From Bin94 sp965215535 (GTDB taxonomy: Bacteria; Gemmatimonadota; Gemmatimonadetes; Longimicrobiales; Gaopeijiaceae): a DNA stretch of 64,000 bases. The position numbers and the translations under genes are program-made. The notes below the pieces were generated by a model. It made no database searches. It saw only the letters and a program-made list of their open reading frames with translations, and had not been told where the DNA came from. The stretch covers positions 2,418,001-2,482,000 of the forward strand of contig OZ244063.1 in NCBI GenBank assembly GCA_965215535.1, read 5' to 3'. The stretch's first letter is position 1. Every line of letters begins with the position of its first letter. Below, piece by piece: positions 1-7,889 of this stretch.

Positions 1-549
1 GCGCTGGCGGCGCAGGGGACCGAGGTCGACATTCTGGTCAACAATGCGGGTCTGGCGCGCGGCCTCGACCCCATTCAGGAGGGGAGTCATAAAGACTGGG
101 ACGAGATGATCGCCACCAATATCGGCGGCGTTCTCAACATGACCCGCGCCCTGCTTCCCGGCATGGTTGCGCGCGACCGCGGCCACGTGGTCAACATTGG
201 CAGCATCGCCGGCCATCTGGTCTATCCGAAGGGCAATGTCTATTCTGCCACCAAATATGCGGTGCGGGCGCTGACGCAGGGGGCCAATCTCGATCTGGTG
301 GGCACCCGCGTGCGCATGTCGAGCGTCGATCCGGGGCTGGTCGAGACCGAGTTTTCGCTGGTGCGCTTTCGCGGCGACGACGAACGCGCGCGCACCGTGT
401 ACCGGGGGGTGGATTCGCTTCTGGCCGAAGATGTGGCCGATGCGGTCTGCTATGTTGTGAATACGCCGCCGCATGTCAATATTTTGCAGATGGTGGTGAT
501 GCCCACGGTGCAGCGTTCGCCCTATGTGATGGCGCGCGAGGAGGATTGA
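1..549 (+). CDS. SDR-family NADP-dependent dehydrogenase (YdfG-like), 5' end outside window
   Basis: This is the C-terminal 182 residues of a short-chain dehydrogenase; the reading frame is open from base 1, so the start and the N-terminal glycine-rich cofactor motif lie upstream. Visible hallmarks are the NNAG motif at visible residues 14-17 and the catalytic triad Ser68, Tyr81 and Lys85 (GSIAG and YSATK motifs). The stretch DPGLVETEF after the active site and the tail naming a hydrophobic ILQMVVMPT segment match the YdfG / 3-hydroxy acid dehydrogenase branch, which oxidises serine, allothreonine or 3-hydroxypropionate with NADP. Substrate is inference. The next gene starts four bases after the stop, so the two are probably cotranscribed. 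Confidence 0.9.
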   Translation, partial: ALAAQGTEVDILVNNAGLARGLDPIQEGSHKDWDEMIATNIGGVLNMTRALLPGMVARDRGHVVNIGSIAGHLVYPKGNVYSATKYAVRALTQGANLDLVGTRVRMSSVDPGLVETEFSLVRFRGDDERARTVYRGVDSLLAEDVADAVCYVVNTPPHVNILQMVVMPTVQRSPYVMAREED

Positions 550-553
550 GGCG

Positions 554-1576
554 ATGGGGCGACTGCAGTCCTGTGCACAATTGTTGCCTGGCGGGGTGTG
601 CGCGTCCGCCCTGCTCGCGGGCGTGGGATTTCTTGTGCATGCGGGGTCGGAGCGCCTGGCGGTGGCGGATTTGCCGGCGCTGTCCGGGCAGCCCGCGGAT
701 GCACGCCCGGACATGGTCGCGGCCGGCGTCTGGGGAGCGAAGGGTCACCGCATGGCGGCGCGCGCTGCGGGCGCACTGCTGCCCGATTCGATGCCGACCT
801 TCTTTCTTGAGGCGCGCGAGCGGCTGATCTACCTCAACCCCGAGCCGGATCGCTGGCGGGTGCGCGAGGCGGTCGAGATGGACCAGGGCTTCTCGTACGA
901 TCACTATATCGATCTGGAGAATGTGCCCGAGGGTGCGCTCGAGGCCCCGCACCGCTTTGCCTTCCTGGGCGCTCTGCATGCGGCCGGAATCGAGCGGCCC
1001 GAGCAGGCGGTGGGACTTCTGCCCTACCGGATTGTCGAGCTCTACCAGCGCCTGGTGACCGGGTGGCGGCTCTGGCGCGACGAAGAGGACGCGGCGCGGC
1101 GCGGCTGGGTCGCCGAACGCATTGTCAACGATGCCGGAATTCTGGGACACTACGTGACCGATGCGTCGCAGCCACACCACACCACGATTCACTTCGATGG
1201 CTGGGCCGCGGGCGCCCCCAACCCCGAGGGTTTTACCACCGGACGGGGATTTCATGCGCGCTTCGAGACGGCCTTTGTCGAGCTTCATGTCGACGACGCC
1301 GACATTGCGGCGTACATGCCCCGGGATTCGCTCGCACGAATATCCGAACCGGTGCGGACCGCCGTCATGACGCACATTCTGGATGCGCACGCGCGGGTCG
1401 GCGAGCTCTACCGGCTCGACCGCAACCGGGGGTTCGAGCCCTTCGAGGACGCCGATCCGGAGACGGTGCGCTTTGCGGCGTCGCGCATTGCAGCCGGGGC
1501 GTCGATGCTGGCCACACTCTGGTGGTCGGCCTGGGTCGAGAGCGGCGAGGTGCGGCCGGGGGAACCGGGCCGGTGA
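554..1576 (+). CDS. Exported zinc-dependent phospholipase C / S1-P1 nuclease-like protein
   Basis: A 340-residue protein with a hydrophobic N-terminal segment (about residues 10-30) suggesting export. The mature part carries the ligands expected of the zinc-dependent phospholipase C / P1 nuclease fold: Trp60 and His65 (WGAKGH), Asp116-His117 (YDHYID), His199-x3-Asp203 with QPHH after it, and His234-x3-Glu238. The final H-x3-E pair is the phospholipase C form; P1 nucleases have H-x3-D there. Activity on phospholipids or other phosphoesters is inferred from the fold only. The gene lies four bases after the SDR gene and overlaps the following mocA-like gene by four bases (GTGA). Confidence 0.75.
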   Translation: MGRLQSCAQLLPGGVCASALLAGVGFLVHAGSERLAVADLPALSGQPADARPDMVAAGVWGAKGHRMAARAAGALLPDSMPTFFLEARERLIYLNPEPDRWRVREAVEMDQGFSYDHYIDLENVPEGALEAPHRFAFLGALHAAGIERPEQAVGLLPYRIVELYQRLVTGWRLWRDEEDAARRGWVAERIVNDAGILGHYVTDASQPHHTTIHFDGWAAGAPNPEGFTTGRGFHARFETAFVELHVDDADIAAYMPRDSLARISEPVRTAVMTHILDAHARVGELYRLDRNRGFEPFEDADPETVRFAASRIAAGASMLATLWWSAWVESGEVRPGEPGR

Positions 1577-2241
1577 CGGTTGCAACGATCGTTCTGGCGG
1601 CGGGGTCGTCTCTGCGCATGGGGCGGAACAAGCTGCTCCTCGAGCTGGAGGGCGAAACGGTGGTGCAAAGAGCGGTGCGCACGGCCTGTGCGGCGGCGCT
1701 GGGTCCGGTTCTGGTGGTGACCGGTCATGCGCACGAGGGGGTGGCCGGGGAGCTTCGCGGATTGGAGTGCCAGACGATCGTCAACCCCGACCATGCAGAG
1801 GGGCAGCATACCTCGGTGCGCGCAGGCGCGGCCGCGCTTTCCGGAGAGTGTGCGGCGGCGATTGTCATGCTGGCCGACATGCCCTTCGTGACGGCGGAGA
1901 TGCTCGCCGCTCTGGCCCGTTGCCACCGCGAGAGCGGAGCCGCCCTGGTGCGTTCGCGCTACGGCGATCTGGGCGTCGCGCCCCCGATCCTCTACGACCG
2001 GAGCCTCTTTGGCGAACTTGCGCAGGTGGATCGGCGCTGCGGCCGCGGCCTGATGCATCGCTGGCGAAACGCTGCGGCCGAGGTTGTTCATCCGGCTGCC
2101 GCCCTGTACGATCTGGATCGTCCAGAAGATTATGCGCGGGCGCGGCGTCTTCTCTCTGCGCGCTCCGTGCCCGATTCTTCAATCTCCGACCATTCAACGC
2201 CTGCCTCTTCAGCACGCAGCGCAACCTCCCCGCGCGCCTGA
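1573..2241 (+). CDS. MobA-like NTP transferase (MocA-type molybdenum cofactor cytidylyltransferase)
   Basis: A 222-residue nucleotidyltransferase starting at GTG 1573, which overlaps the upstream stop by four bases. The N-terminus has the family signature LAAGSSLRMGRNK (residues 8-20), with the glycine-rich nucleotide loop and the conserved Lys. Then come an ADMPFV metal-binding motif and the C-terminal DRRCGRGL region where MocA proteins contact the pterin. MocA converts molybdopterin to its cytosine dinucleotide form for xanthine dehydrogenase/CO dehydrogenase-type enzymes. The position directly before xdhC-like and moxR-like genes supports that role. The tail is Ser-rich and longer than the domain needs. 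Confidence 0.85.
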   Translation: MTVATIVLAAGSSLRMGRNKLLLELEGETVVQRAVRTACAAALGPVLVVTGHAHEGVAGELRGLECQTIVNPDHAEGQHTSVRAGAAALSGECAAAIVMLADMPFVTAEMLAALARCHRESGAALVRSRYGDLGVAPPILYDRSLFGELAQVDRRCGRGLMHRWRNAAAEVVHPAAALYDLDRPEDYARARRLLSARSVPDSSISDHSTPASSARSATSPRA

Positions 2242-2314
2242 CGCGCAGATCCGGAACTCCTTGCCCGATGGACAGTCCCCCATCGGCAGTCTCACTCAGC
2301 CGGGAAGCCTCTCC

Positions 2315-3220
2315 ATGGACCGTCCGCTCCTTGCCGCAGCCGCGCAGTTCCTGAGCGAACGCCGCGCCTATGCTCTTGCCACCGTCGTGCGCCGCCAGCG
2401 CCCCAGCTCGGCGATTCCCGGCAACACCGCCGTGATCGCTGCCGATGGCGAGACCCATGGCTGGATCGGCGGACGCTGTACCCAGCCCGAGGTGGTGCGC
2501 CATGCCCAAAGTGCAATCCGCGCGGGGCGGCCGCGGCTCCTTGGCTTCGGCGCAAAGCCCGGCGAGCGCGATGGCGTGGTACCGGTTCCCATGTCCTGCG
2601 GCAGCGAAGGGAAGGTCGATGTGCATATCAATCCGGTTTTGCCTGCGCCGCGTCTGGTGATTGCGGGTGATTCGCCGATCGCCGAGGCCCTGGCCCGGGT
2701 GGGCGATGCGGTGGGCTGGGAGGTGGTGCGTCATGCAGAGGGCGGCGCCGATCTGGCGGAAAAGCCAGTTTTCCAGGACGTTGCCAACAGGGAAGCGCTG
2801 ACTTGGGGCGGGACGCTGGGACCGGGTCGTGCGCCCGGCGACCGTCTCTATGCCGTGGTTGCCACAATGGGGCAGGGTGATGCGCGCGCGCTTGAGGAGC
2901 TGGCTGCCATCCAACCCGACTATCTGGGGGTGGTGGCGTCGCCGAAGCGGATGCGTGAACTGCGCCGCGGCCTTGTCGAAGCCGGGGTGGCCGAGGGGGT
3001 GGCCGGGCGGGTGCGGGGGCCGGCCGGACTCGATATCGGGGCCGTGAAGCCGGCAGAGGTCGCGGTGAGCATTGTGGCCGAGATCGTGAGTGTCGCCGAG
3101 GGTGCAGAGTTCAGGGCGCAGCCGGCGGGGCCTTCGCAAGAGGATGCGGAGGCGGAAGAGGGGTCGGACGCGGGTTCCGCCGGTTCCTGCTGTGCCGGGG
3201 GAGGCGAAAAAACCGAATGA
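2315..3220 (+). CDS. XdhC/CoxI-family molybdenum hydroxylase maturation protein
   Basis: A 301-residue protein; ATG 2315 is chosen because homology starts there (FLSERRAYALATVV). The N-terminal XdhC/CoxI domain has the IGGRC motif at residues 51-55, whose Cys corresponds to the conserved Cys of the family. The C-terminal half is the Rossmann XdhC_C domain, ending in LGVVASPKRMREL and GLDIGAVKPAEVAVSI. XdhC proteins bind Mo-MCD and help sulfurate and insert it into xanthine dehydrogenase-type enzymes. The 3' end encodes a Cys-containing acidic tail. It sits between the mocA-like and moxR-like genes. Confidence 0.88.
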   Translation: MDRPLLAAAAQFLSERRAYALATVVRRQRPSSAIPGNTAVIAADGETHGWIGGRCTQPEVVRHAQSAIRAGRPRLLGFGAKPGERDGVVPVPMSCGSEGKVDVHINPVLPAPRLVIAGDSPIAEALARVGDAVGWEVVRHAEGGADLAEKPVFQDVANREALTWGGTLGPGRAPGDRLYAVVATMGQGDARALEELAAIQPDYLGVVASPKRMRELRRGLVEAGVAEGVAGRVRGPAGLDIGAVKPAEVAVSIVAEIVSVAEGAEFRAQPAGPSQEDAEAEEGSDAGSAGSCCAGGGEKTE

Positions 3221-3302
3221 ATTTCGAATTCGGATGGTTTAGATACCCGAACAAATTCCGAAATTGGCCGCTTTGCCAAAATTTGGCGATCCGGGGCCTC
3301 GC

Positions 3303-4208
3303 ATGAACCCCGAAATCCGGCAGATCGCCGATGACATGCGCGCCCAGGGGTATGTGGCCGAACGCCCGATCGCGACTGCGGTGCATCTGGCCCGGGCCAT
3401 GCAGAGGCCGCTCCTGGTCGAGGGCGATGCGGGAGTGGGGAAGACCGAAATTGCCAAGGTGATGGCGGCCATTCTCAAGACCGAGCTGATTCGGCTGCAG
3501 TGCTACGAGGGATTGGACGTCAACACGGCGCTCTATGAATGGAACTATCAGAAGCAGCTCCTGCGGCTGCGGATTGCGGCCGATGGCGAACGGGCCGGCG
3601 GTGCGGGGAACCGGGCGCAGAGCGACGAAGCCCTCGAAGATCTGATCTTCGGACGCGACTATCTCCTCGAGCGTCCCCTGCTGCGCGCAATCACCCGCCA
3701 GGAGGATCCGCCGGTGCTGCTGATCGATGAGATCGACCGCGCCGACGGCGGCTTCGAGGCCTTTCTGCTCGAAATCCTCTCGGACTTTCAGGTCACAATC
3801 CCCGAGCTGGGCACAATCCGCGCAGTCCACCGCCCCCTGGCGATCCTGACCTCGAACCGCACGCGCGAGATCGGCGACGCCCTGCGCAGGCGCTGCCTCT
3901 ACCTGTATATTGAGCACCCATCGGTCGAGAAGGAGGTTGCAATCATTCGCGAAAAGGTTTCCGGCGTGGGCGCCGAACTGGCGCAACAAATTGCCGACTT
4001 TGTGCAGAAGCTGCGCGGACATGCGCTGATGAAGCCCCCCGGCGTGGCCGAAACGCTGGACTGGGCGCAGGCGCTGATGACCCTGGGGCTGAAGGGCGTT
4101 GATGCCGACGCCGCGCGCGCAACGCTGGGATGCCTGCTGAAGGATCGTCACGATATGCGGGATCTTGCGGAGCGGGGGGGGATTGAGGGGCTGCTTTCGC
4201 AATCCTGA
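3303..4208 (+). CDS. MoxR/CoxD-type AAA+ ATPase
   Basis: A 301-residue MoxR-clade AAA+ ATPase. Start ATG 3303 (MNPEIRQ) is preferred over an in-frame TTG at 3264. Walker A is GDAGVGKTE at residues 41-49, Walker B is LLIDEIDRAD, and the sensor region contains LTSNRTREIGDALRRR. CoxD-type MoxR proteins act as chaperones that rebuild the Mo-Cu or Mo-S centre of CO dehydrogenase/xanthine dehydrogenase-type enzymes. The usual partner, a VWA-domain CoxE, is not next door; a dienelactone hydrolase follows after a 99-bp A/C-rich gap. Confidence 0.88.
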   Translation: MNPEIRQIADDMRAQGYVAERPIATAVHLARAMQRPLLVEGDAGVGKTEIAKVMAAILKTELIRLQCYEGLDVNTALYEWNYQKQLLRLRIAADGERAGGAGNRAQSDEALEDLIFGRDYLLERPLLRAITRQEDPPVLLIDEIDRADGGFEAFLLEILSDFQVTIPELGTIRAVHRPLAILTSNRTREIGDALRRRCLYLYIEHPSVEKEVAIIREKVSGVGAELAQQIADFVQKLRGHALMKPPGVAETLDWAQALMTLGLKGVDADAARATLGCLLKDRHDMRDLAERGGIEGLLSQS

Positions 4209-4300
4209 CCACAACGCCACGGCACCACAACACTACAGATCCGAACCACAACACAATCAACCCTGAACAACCACACTCCACACAACCACAACACCACGGA
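4209..4300 (+). other. A/C-rich leader before the dienelactone hydrolase gene
   Basis: About 90 bases almost free of G on the plus strand, with repeated CCACAAC-like words (for example ACCACAAC near 4209, 4230 and 4250). The transcript would be unstructured. No terminator or promoter boxes could be identified with confidence. Confidence 0.4.
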
Positions 4301-4307
4301 GATCATC

Positions 4308-5195
4308 ATGACCCGACTTCTGACCCTGGCCGTGATCGGCCTTCTCGCGACCGCCTGCGCCGATGCAACCCCGGATGGCGACATGAACGCCGACGAGGCT
4401 GCCATGAATGACGCCAACATGGGTGCCAGCGAATCCTCCATGAGCGCCTCTGCCACGATGAACGCCCCCGATCTGCCCCCCGCAATTATGGGCGATGGTG
4501 GTGCGCTCGAGGGCATGGATCTGCGCTACGTCGAGGGCGACACCCTGACGACCGGCTACCTGGCCGTGCCCGAGGGCGACGGTCCCTTTCCCGCGCTGGT
4601 CATTATCCATGAGTGGAATGGGCTGCAGGACCGGGTGCGCCAGCTTGCCGACGACTTTGCCACCGAGGGCTACGTGACGCTTGCGGCCGACCTCTTCCAG
4701 GGGCGCACGGGGTCGAACCGCGACGAGAACATGGCCCTTGTGCAGGAGGCGCAGGCCGATCAGGCGGGAATGATCGCCAACCTCAATGCGGCGGTGGCCT
4801 ATCTGAAGGGACGCGCCGATGTCACGGGCAGGGTGGGGGCGATGGGCTGGTGCTTCGGCGGCGGCGTGGCGCTCTCCTTCGGTCTGGATGGAGACAACCA
4901 CGAGGCCACGGCAATCTTCTATGGTCGGCTGGTGGACGATCCCGAAGCCCTGGCCCTCATGGATCACGAGGTCTATGGCACCTTCGCCGCCCTGGATCAG
5001 GGGCCCTCGCCGGAATCGGTTGAGGCCTTTGAGGCGGCGCTCCAGGCGGCCGGGGTGGAACACGATCTGCACATCTACGACGATGTCAATCACGGCTTCT
5101 GGCTGCGCGTGGACGAAGATCCCGAGACGCGAAGCGGCCCCGCGATGGATGCGTGGGAGCGGCTTAAGGCGTATCTGGGGCGGACAATCGGGTAG
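4308..5195 (+). CDS. Dienelactone hydrolase-family lipoprotein
   Basis: A 295-residue alpha/beta hydrolase. The N-terminus (residues 1-17) is a lipoprotein signal ending in a LLATAC lipobox, followed by a Met/Asp/Ala/Ser-rich linker to about residue 60. The hydrolase domain has Glu102 (IIHEWNG), the nucleophile Cys182 in GWCFGGG and a catalytic His in YDDVNHGFW near residue 262, the usual dienelactone hydrolase arrangement. It should act at the periplasmic face on lactone or ester substrates; the actual substrate is unknown. A CGGAGA Shine-Dalgarno-like sequence precedes ATG 4308. Confidence 0.88.
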   Translation: MTRLLTLAVIGLLATACADATPDGDMNADEAAMNDANMGASESSMSASATMNAPDLPPAIMGDGGALEGMDLRYVEGDTLTTGYLAVPEGDGPFPALVIIHEWNGLQDRVRQLADDFATEGYVTLAADLFQGRTGSNRDENMALVQEAQADQAGMIANLNAAVAYLKGRADVTGRVGAMGWCFGGGVALSFGLDGDNHEATAIFYGRLVDDPEALALMDHEVYGTFAALDQGPSPESVEAFEAALQAAGVEHDLHIYDDVNHGFWLRVDEDPETRSGPAMDAWERLKAYLGRTIG

Positions 5196-5213
5196 GGGGC
5201 GCGGGCGCAGGCT

Positions 5214-6134
5214 GTGGGAAGGGAGATCGGCGCGGACCGGCTTCAGGCGACCCTCTTTCCGGTGCGCGAATCGGACAATCCCCGCTGGGTAAGGGCGGCG
5301 GACTGCCGGACATTCATGCAGAAGATGGAGGACAACGGCGTCTCGCTGATCGTGACAGACCCGCCCTACTTTATTGATGGCATGGATGACGGGTGGGACC
5401 GCGCCACCCTGGCGCGCCGCACGAAGAAGGGCGGAGTTGTGGGATCGCTGCCCGTGGGCATGAAGTTCGATCGCACCCAGGGGCCGCGCCTGCAGGAGTT
5501 TCTGCGCCCGATTGCGGAGCAGTGGTTGCGCATTGTGCGTCCGGGGGGGTTCGTTCTCTGTTTTTCGCAGAACCGTCTGGTTCACCATGCCGCCCTGGCG
5601 ATCGAAGAGGCGGGATTCGAGATTCGCGATGTCCTGGTCTGGCGCTACGAGGGACAGGCGAAGGCCTTCAGCCAGGAACACTTCATTCGCAGACAAGAGA
5701 TTCCGCAGGCGGAGAAGGACCGGCTCATCGCCAAGCTGGGAGGTCGCAAAACTCCGCAGTTGAAGCCGCAGTGCGAGCTGATCGTGCTGGCGCAGGCCCC
5801 GCGCGACGGCACCTTTGTGCACAACTGGGATCGCTGGGAAACCGGCCTGATCGACCCCAGCGCGCCTGTCATCGAGTCCGATCGCTTCCCCGGCACGGTC
5901 ATGCCGGCAAACAAAACGCGCGAAAGGTACGGGCATATCACAGCCAAGCCGGTCGATCTGCTCCGCCACCTGATCCGCATCTTCTCGCCCGAGGGCGCCC
6001 TTGTCTTCGACCCCTTTGCCGGCTCGGGGTCTGCAGGCGTGGCCGCCCGGCTGGAGAAGCGCAACTTTGTTGGGGTCGAAGTGGATCCGGAGATGGCCCG
6101 GGTGGCGGAGGGGCGGATTGAGGGGGTTTTCTGA
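5214..6134 (+). CDS. Type II DNA methyltransferase (N4/N6, beta-class order)
   Basis: A 306-residue DNA amino-methyltransferase. The catalytic motif IV DPPY (residues 49-52) comes before the S-adenosylmethionine motif I FDPFAGSGS (265-273), so it has the beta-class order found in type II and type III modification enzymes. The C-terminal KRNFVGVEVDPEMA is the usual motif II region. Start GTG 5214 is the longest option; a downstream start is possible. The stop overlaps the ATG of the following reading frame (TGATG), which encodes the putative cognate HNH endonuclease. Recognition sequence cannot be read from the protein. Confidence 0.9.
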   Translation: MGREIGADRLQATLFPVRESDNPRWVRAADCRTFMQKMEDNGVSLIVTDPPYFIDGMDDGWDRATLARRTKKGGVVGSLPVGMKFDRTQGPRLQEFLRPIAEQWLRIVRPGGFVLCFSQNRLVHHAALAIEEAGFEIRDVLVWRYEGQAKAFSQEHFIRRQEIPQAEKDRLIAKLGGRKTPQLKPQCELIVLAQAPRDGTFVHNWDRWETGLIDPSAPVIESDRFPGTVMPANKTRERYGHITAKPVDLLRHLIRIFSPEGALVFDPFAGSGSAGVAARLEKRNFVGVEVDPEMARVAEGRIEGVF

Positions 6135-6813
6135 TGAATCTTCCGGCAGAGCAGGATTTGCAGAAGGCATGGACGGAGTTGCGAGAGCTTCACAGGGAGT
6201 TCCTCGCCGTTCATGGTGTCATTATTCCTGATGTAGAATATTATGCAGACAACACGAAAGCGGTTTGGCTTGCTGTACTCTGGCACTTTGAAGAGCGTGA
6301 AGTGCACAAGATGAGATTTCCGCAGTGGTCCGCCGTGATATAGAGGGCGCGGCGGCCGATCAACAGGTCCGTCATTTGAAGCGCGATGGGTGGGATATAG
6401 GACCGACGCCCGGAAGGCATAAGCTCAATCCCTATCACCCATCTGCGGAGTTTGTGAATGCCAGTGCACATAAACGTGCTCGCCTGGAAGCTCACGATTT
6501 TGAAGAAATCAAACAGATATTTGGGAATTGCTGTGCCACGTGCAGAGCACGAGAGGGAAGCCCGGATCCTCGTTATGGTCGAGACATTGTGAAGTTACAG
6601 CAGGGACATCGTGACCCGCATCAGGCGGGCAATGATCTTGACAATATAATCCCCCAATGTCAGTTTTGTAATCGTTCCTACAAGAGCGATTTCGTATTCG
6701 ATGAGAAGGGCCGAGTTTATGCGATAGCAGATATTTCTCCTGTGCGTCGTGCGAATCGCGCCGTTCAGCATAAGGTTTTGAATTGGTTGCATAATCAATT
6801 AAACAAAAGATAA
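6134..6813 (+). pseudogene. HNH type II restriction endonuclease, apparently frameshifted
   Basis: Two overlapping frames look like one gene of about 226 residues. Frame A starts at ATG 6134 and reads to 6310 (ending EEREVHK) before running into a stop at 6341-6343. Frame B continues from 6310 with DEISAVVRRDIEGAA and reaches the TAA at 6811-6813. Restoring one base (a G after the AAG at 6308-6310) joins them. The C-terminal part has a zinc-finger HNH domain: CxxC (CATC), GHRDPHQAG with the catalytic His, then IIPQCQFCN with the second CxxC and the Asn. Position directly after the methyltransferase makes a restriction role likely. The stretch is visibly more A/T-rich than its neighbours, suggesting acquisition. 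If frame B is used alone from GTG 6325, a 162-residue HNH protein would still be made. Confidence 0.7.
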
Positions 6814-6878
6814 AAACTCCGCCTCCCTCGCTGTTTGTTCCGGATCGAGTGTGTCATTGGGCACATACTCCCGGATCA

Positions 6879-7889
6879 TCAGCATTCTTGCCCGGCATGT
6901 CTGCCCGGCCGGGTCTGAAATGTACGCTCCACCCCCACCCTCTGCCGCACCAGCGCCAGCACCACATCGATCGTCGGGGTCGCGACCTCTGCCAGCCGCC
7001 CCAGCTCCTGCACGGCGCCGACGAGGGCGTCGATCTCCAGGGGGCGACCGCGCTCCAGGTCCTGCAGCATCGAGGTTTTGTGGGCGCCCACCGCCGCTAC
7101 GCCATCGATTCTTCGTTCGATGCCGATGCGAAAGGGCACGCCCAGCGCTTCGCCGATTGCGCGGGCCTCCGTCATCATGGCGCGCACGACGCTCCGGGTG
7201 CCAGGTTCGGTGGCAATGCGCTCCAGGGTCGCCAGGGTGAGGGCGCTGATGGGGTTGAAGCAGACGTTGCCGATCAGCTTGATCCAGATCTCCTCGCGAA
7301 TCCGACGGATCGGCGCGCGCAGACCGGCTGAGCGGAAGAGCGTGCCGAGCGCCTCCACCCGCGCGGTCCGTTCGCCCGAAGGCTCGCCCAGAGCGAAGCG
7401 GTCTCCGGAGAGGTGGCGAATCACCCCCGGCTCTTCAATCTCCGAGGCGACGTACACCACGCAGCCAATTGCGCGTTCGGGACCAATTCCGCTCCACTGG
7501 CGACCGCCCGGATCGACGCTCTGCAACTGCCGCCCCTCCCACGGCCCGCCCACCCCGTGAAAGTACCACCACGGCACGCCATTCTGCGCGGTCACAACAG
7601 CGGTGTCGGGGCCCAGAAGCGGTTGCATGCGATCGACGACGCGGGGGGCCGCGTGCGCCTTCAGGGTCACAATCACAATATCCTGGGGACCGGCGCGGGC
7701 AGGGTCGTCGGTGCAGAGATGGGGATGCACAACGCTCTCGCCGCCCGCCTCGCGCAGTCGCACTCCATTCGCCTGCATGGCGGCCAGGTGCGCTCCCCGC
7801 GCGATCAGGGTTGTCTCGGTTCCGGCCAGCGCCAGCTTCGCGCCCAGGTAGCCCCCGGTGGCGCCCGCGCCGTAGATGGCGATCTTCAT
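6879..7889 (-). CDS. 2-dehydropantoate 2-reductase-family protein (PanE-like)
   Basis: A 336-residue NADP-dependent reductase. The N-terminus has the Rossmann loop GAGATGGYLG at residues 7-16, then VTLKAHA and TAQNGVPWWYFHG, and the C-terminal half has the conserved IWIKLIGNVCFNPISALT and LQDLERGRPLEID motifs of ketopantoate reductases. It may reduce 2-ketopantoate for CoA synthesis or a related 2-keto acid. Its ATG overlaps the TGA of the upstream acyl-CoA synthetase gene (ATGA), so translation is coupled and the substrate may be linked to that enzyme rather than to pantothenate synthesis. Confidence 0.88.
   Translation of the reverse strand: MKIAIYGAGATGGYLGAKLALAGTETTLIARGAHLAAMQANGVRLREAGGESVVHPHLCTDDPARAGPQDIVIVTLKAHAAPRVVDRMQPLLGPDTAVVTAQNGVPWWYFHGVGGPWEGRQLQSVDPGGRQWSGIGPERAIGCVVYVASEIEEPGVIRHLSGDRFALGEPSGERTARVEALGTLFRSAGLRAPIRRIREEIWIKLIGNVCFNPISALTLATLERIATEPGTRSVVRAMMTEARAIGEALGVPFRIGIERRIDGVAAVGAHKTSMLQDLERGRPLEIDALVGAVQELGRLAEVATPTIDVVLALVRQRVGVERTFQTRPGRHAGQEC

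Noticed and set aside
2247..2290. Terminator hairpin between mocA-like and xdhC-like genes
   Set aside because: CGATGG/CCATCG could pair over six bases, but there is no U tract and the genes look cotranscribed.
4257..6170. Minus-strand 637-codon ORF across the hydrolase and methyltransferase genes
   Set aside because: Antisense to two convincing genes and without any motif.
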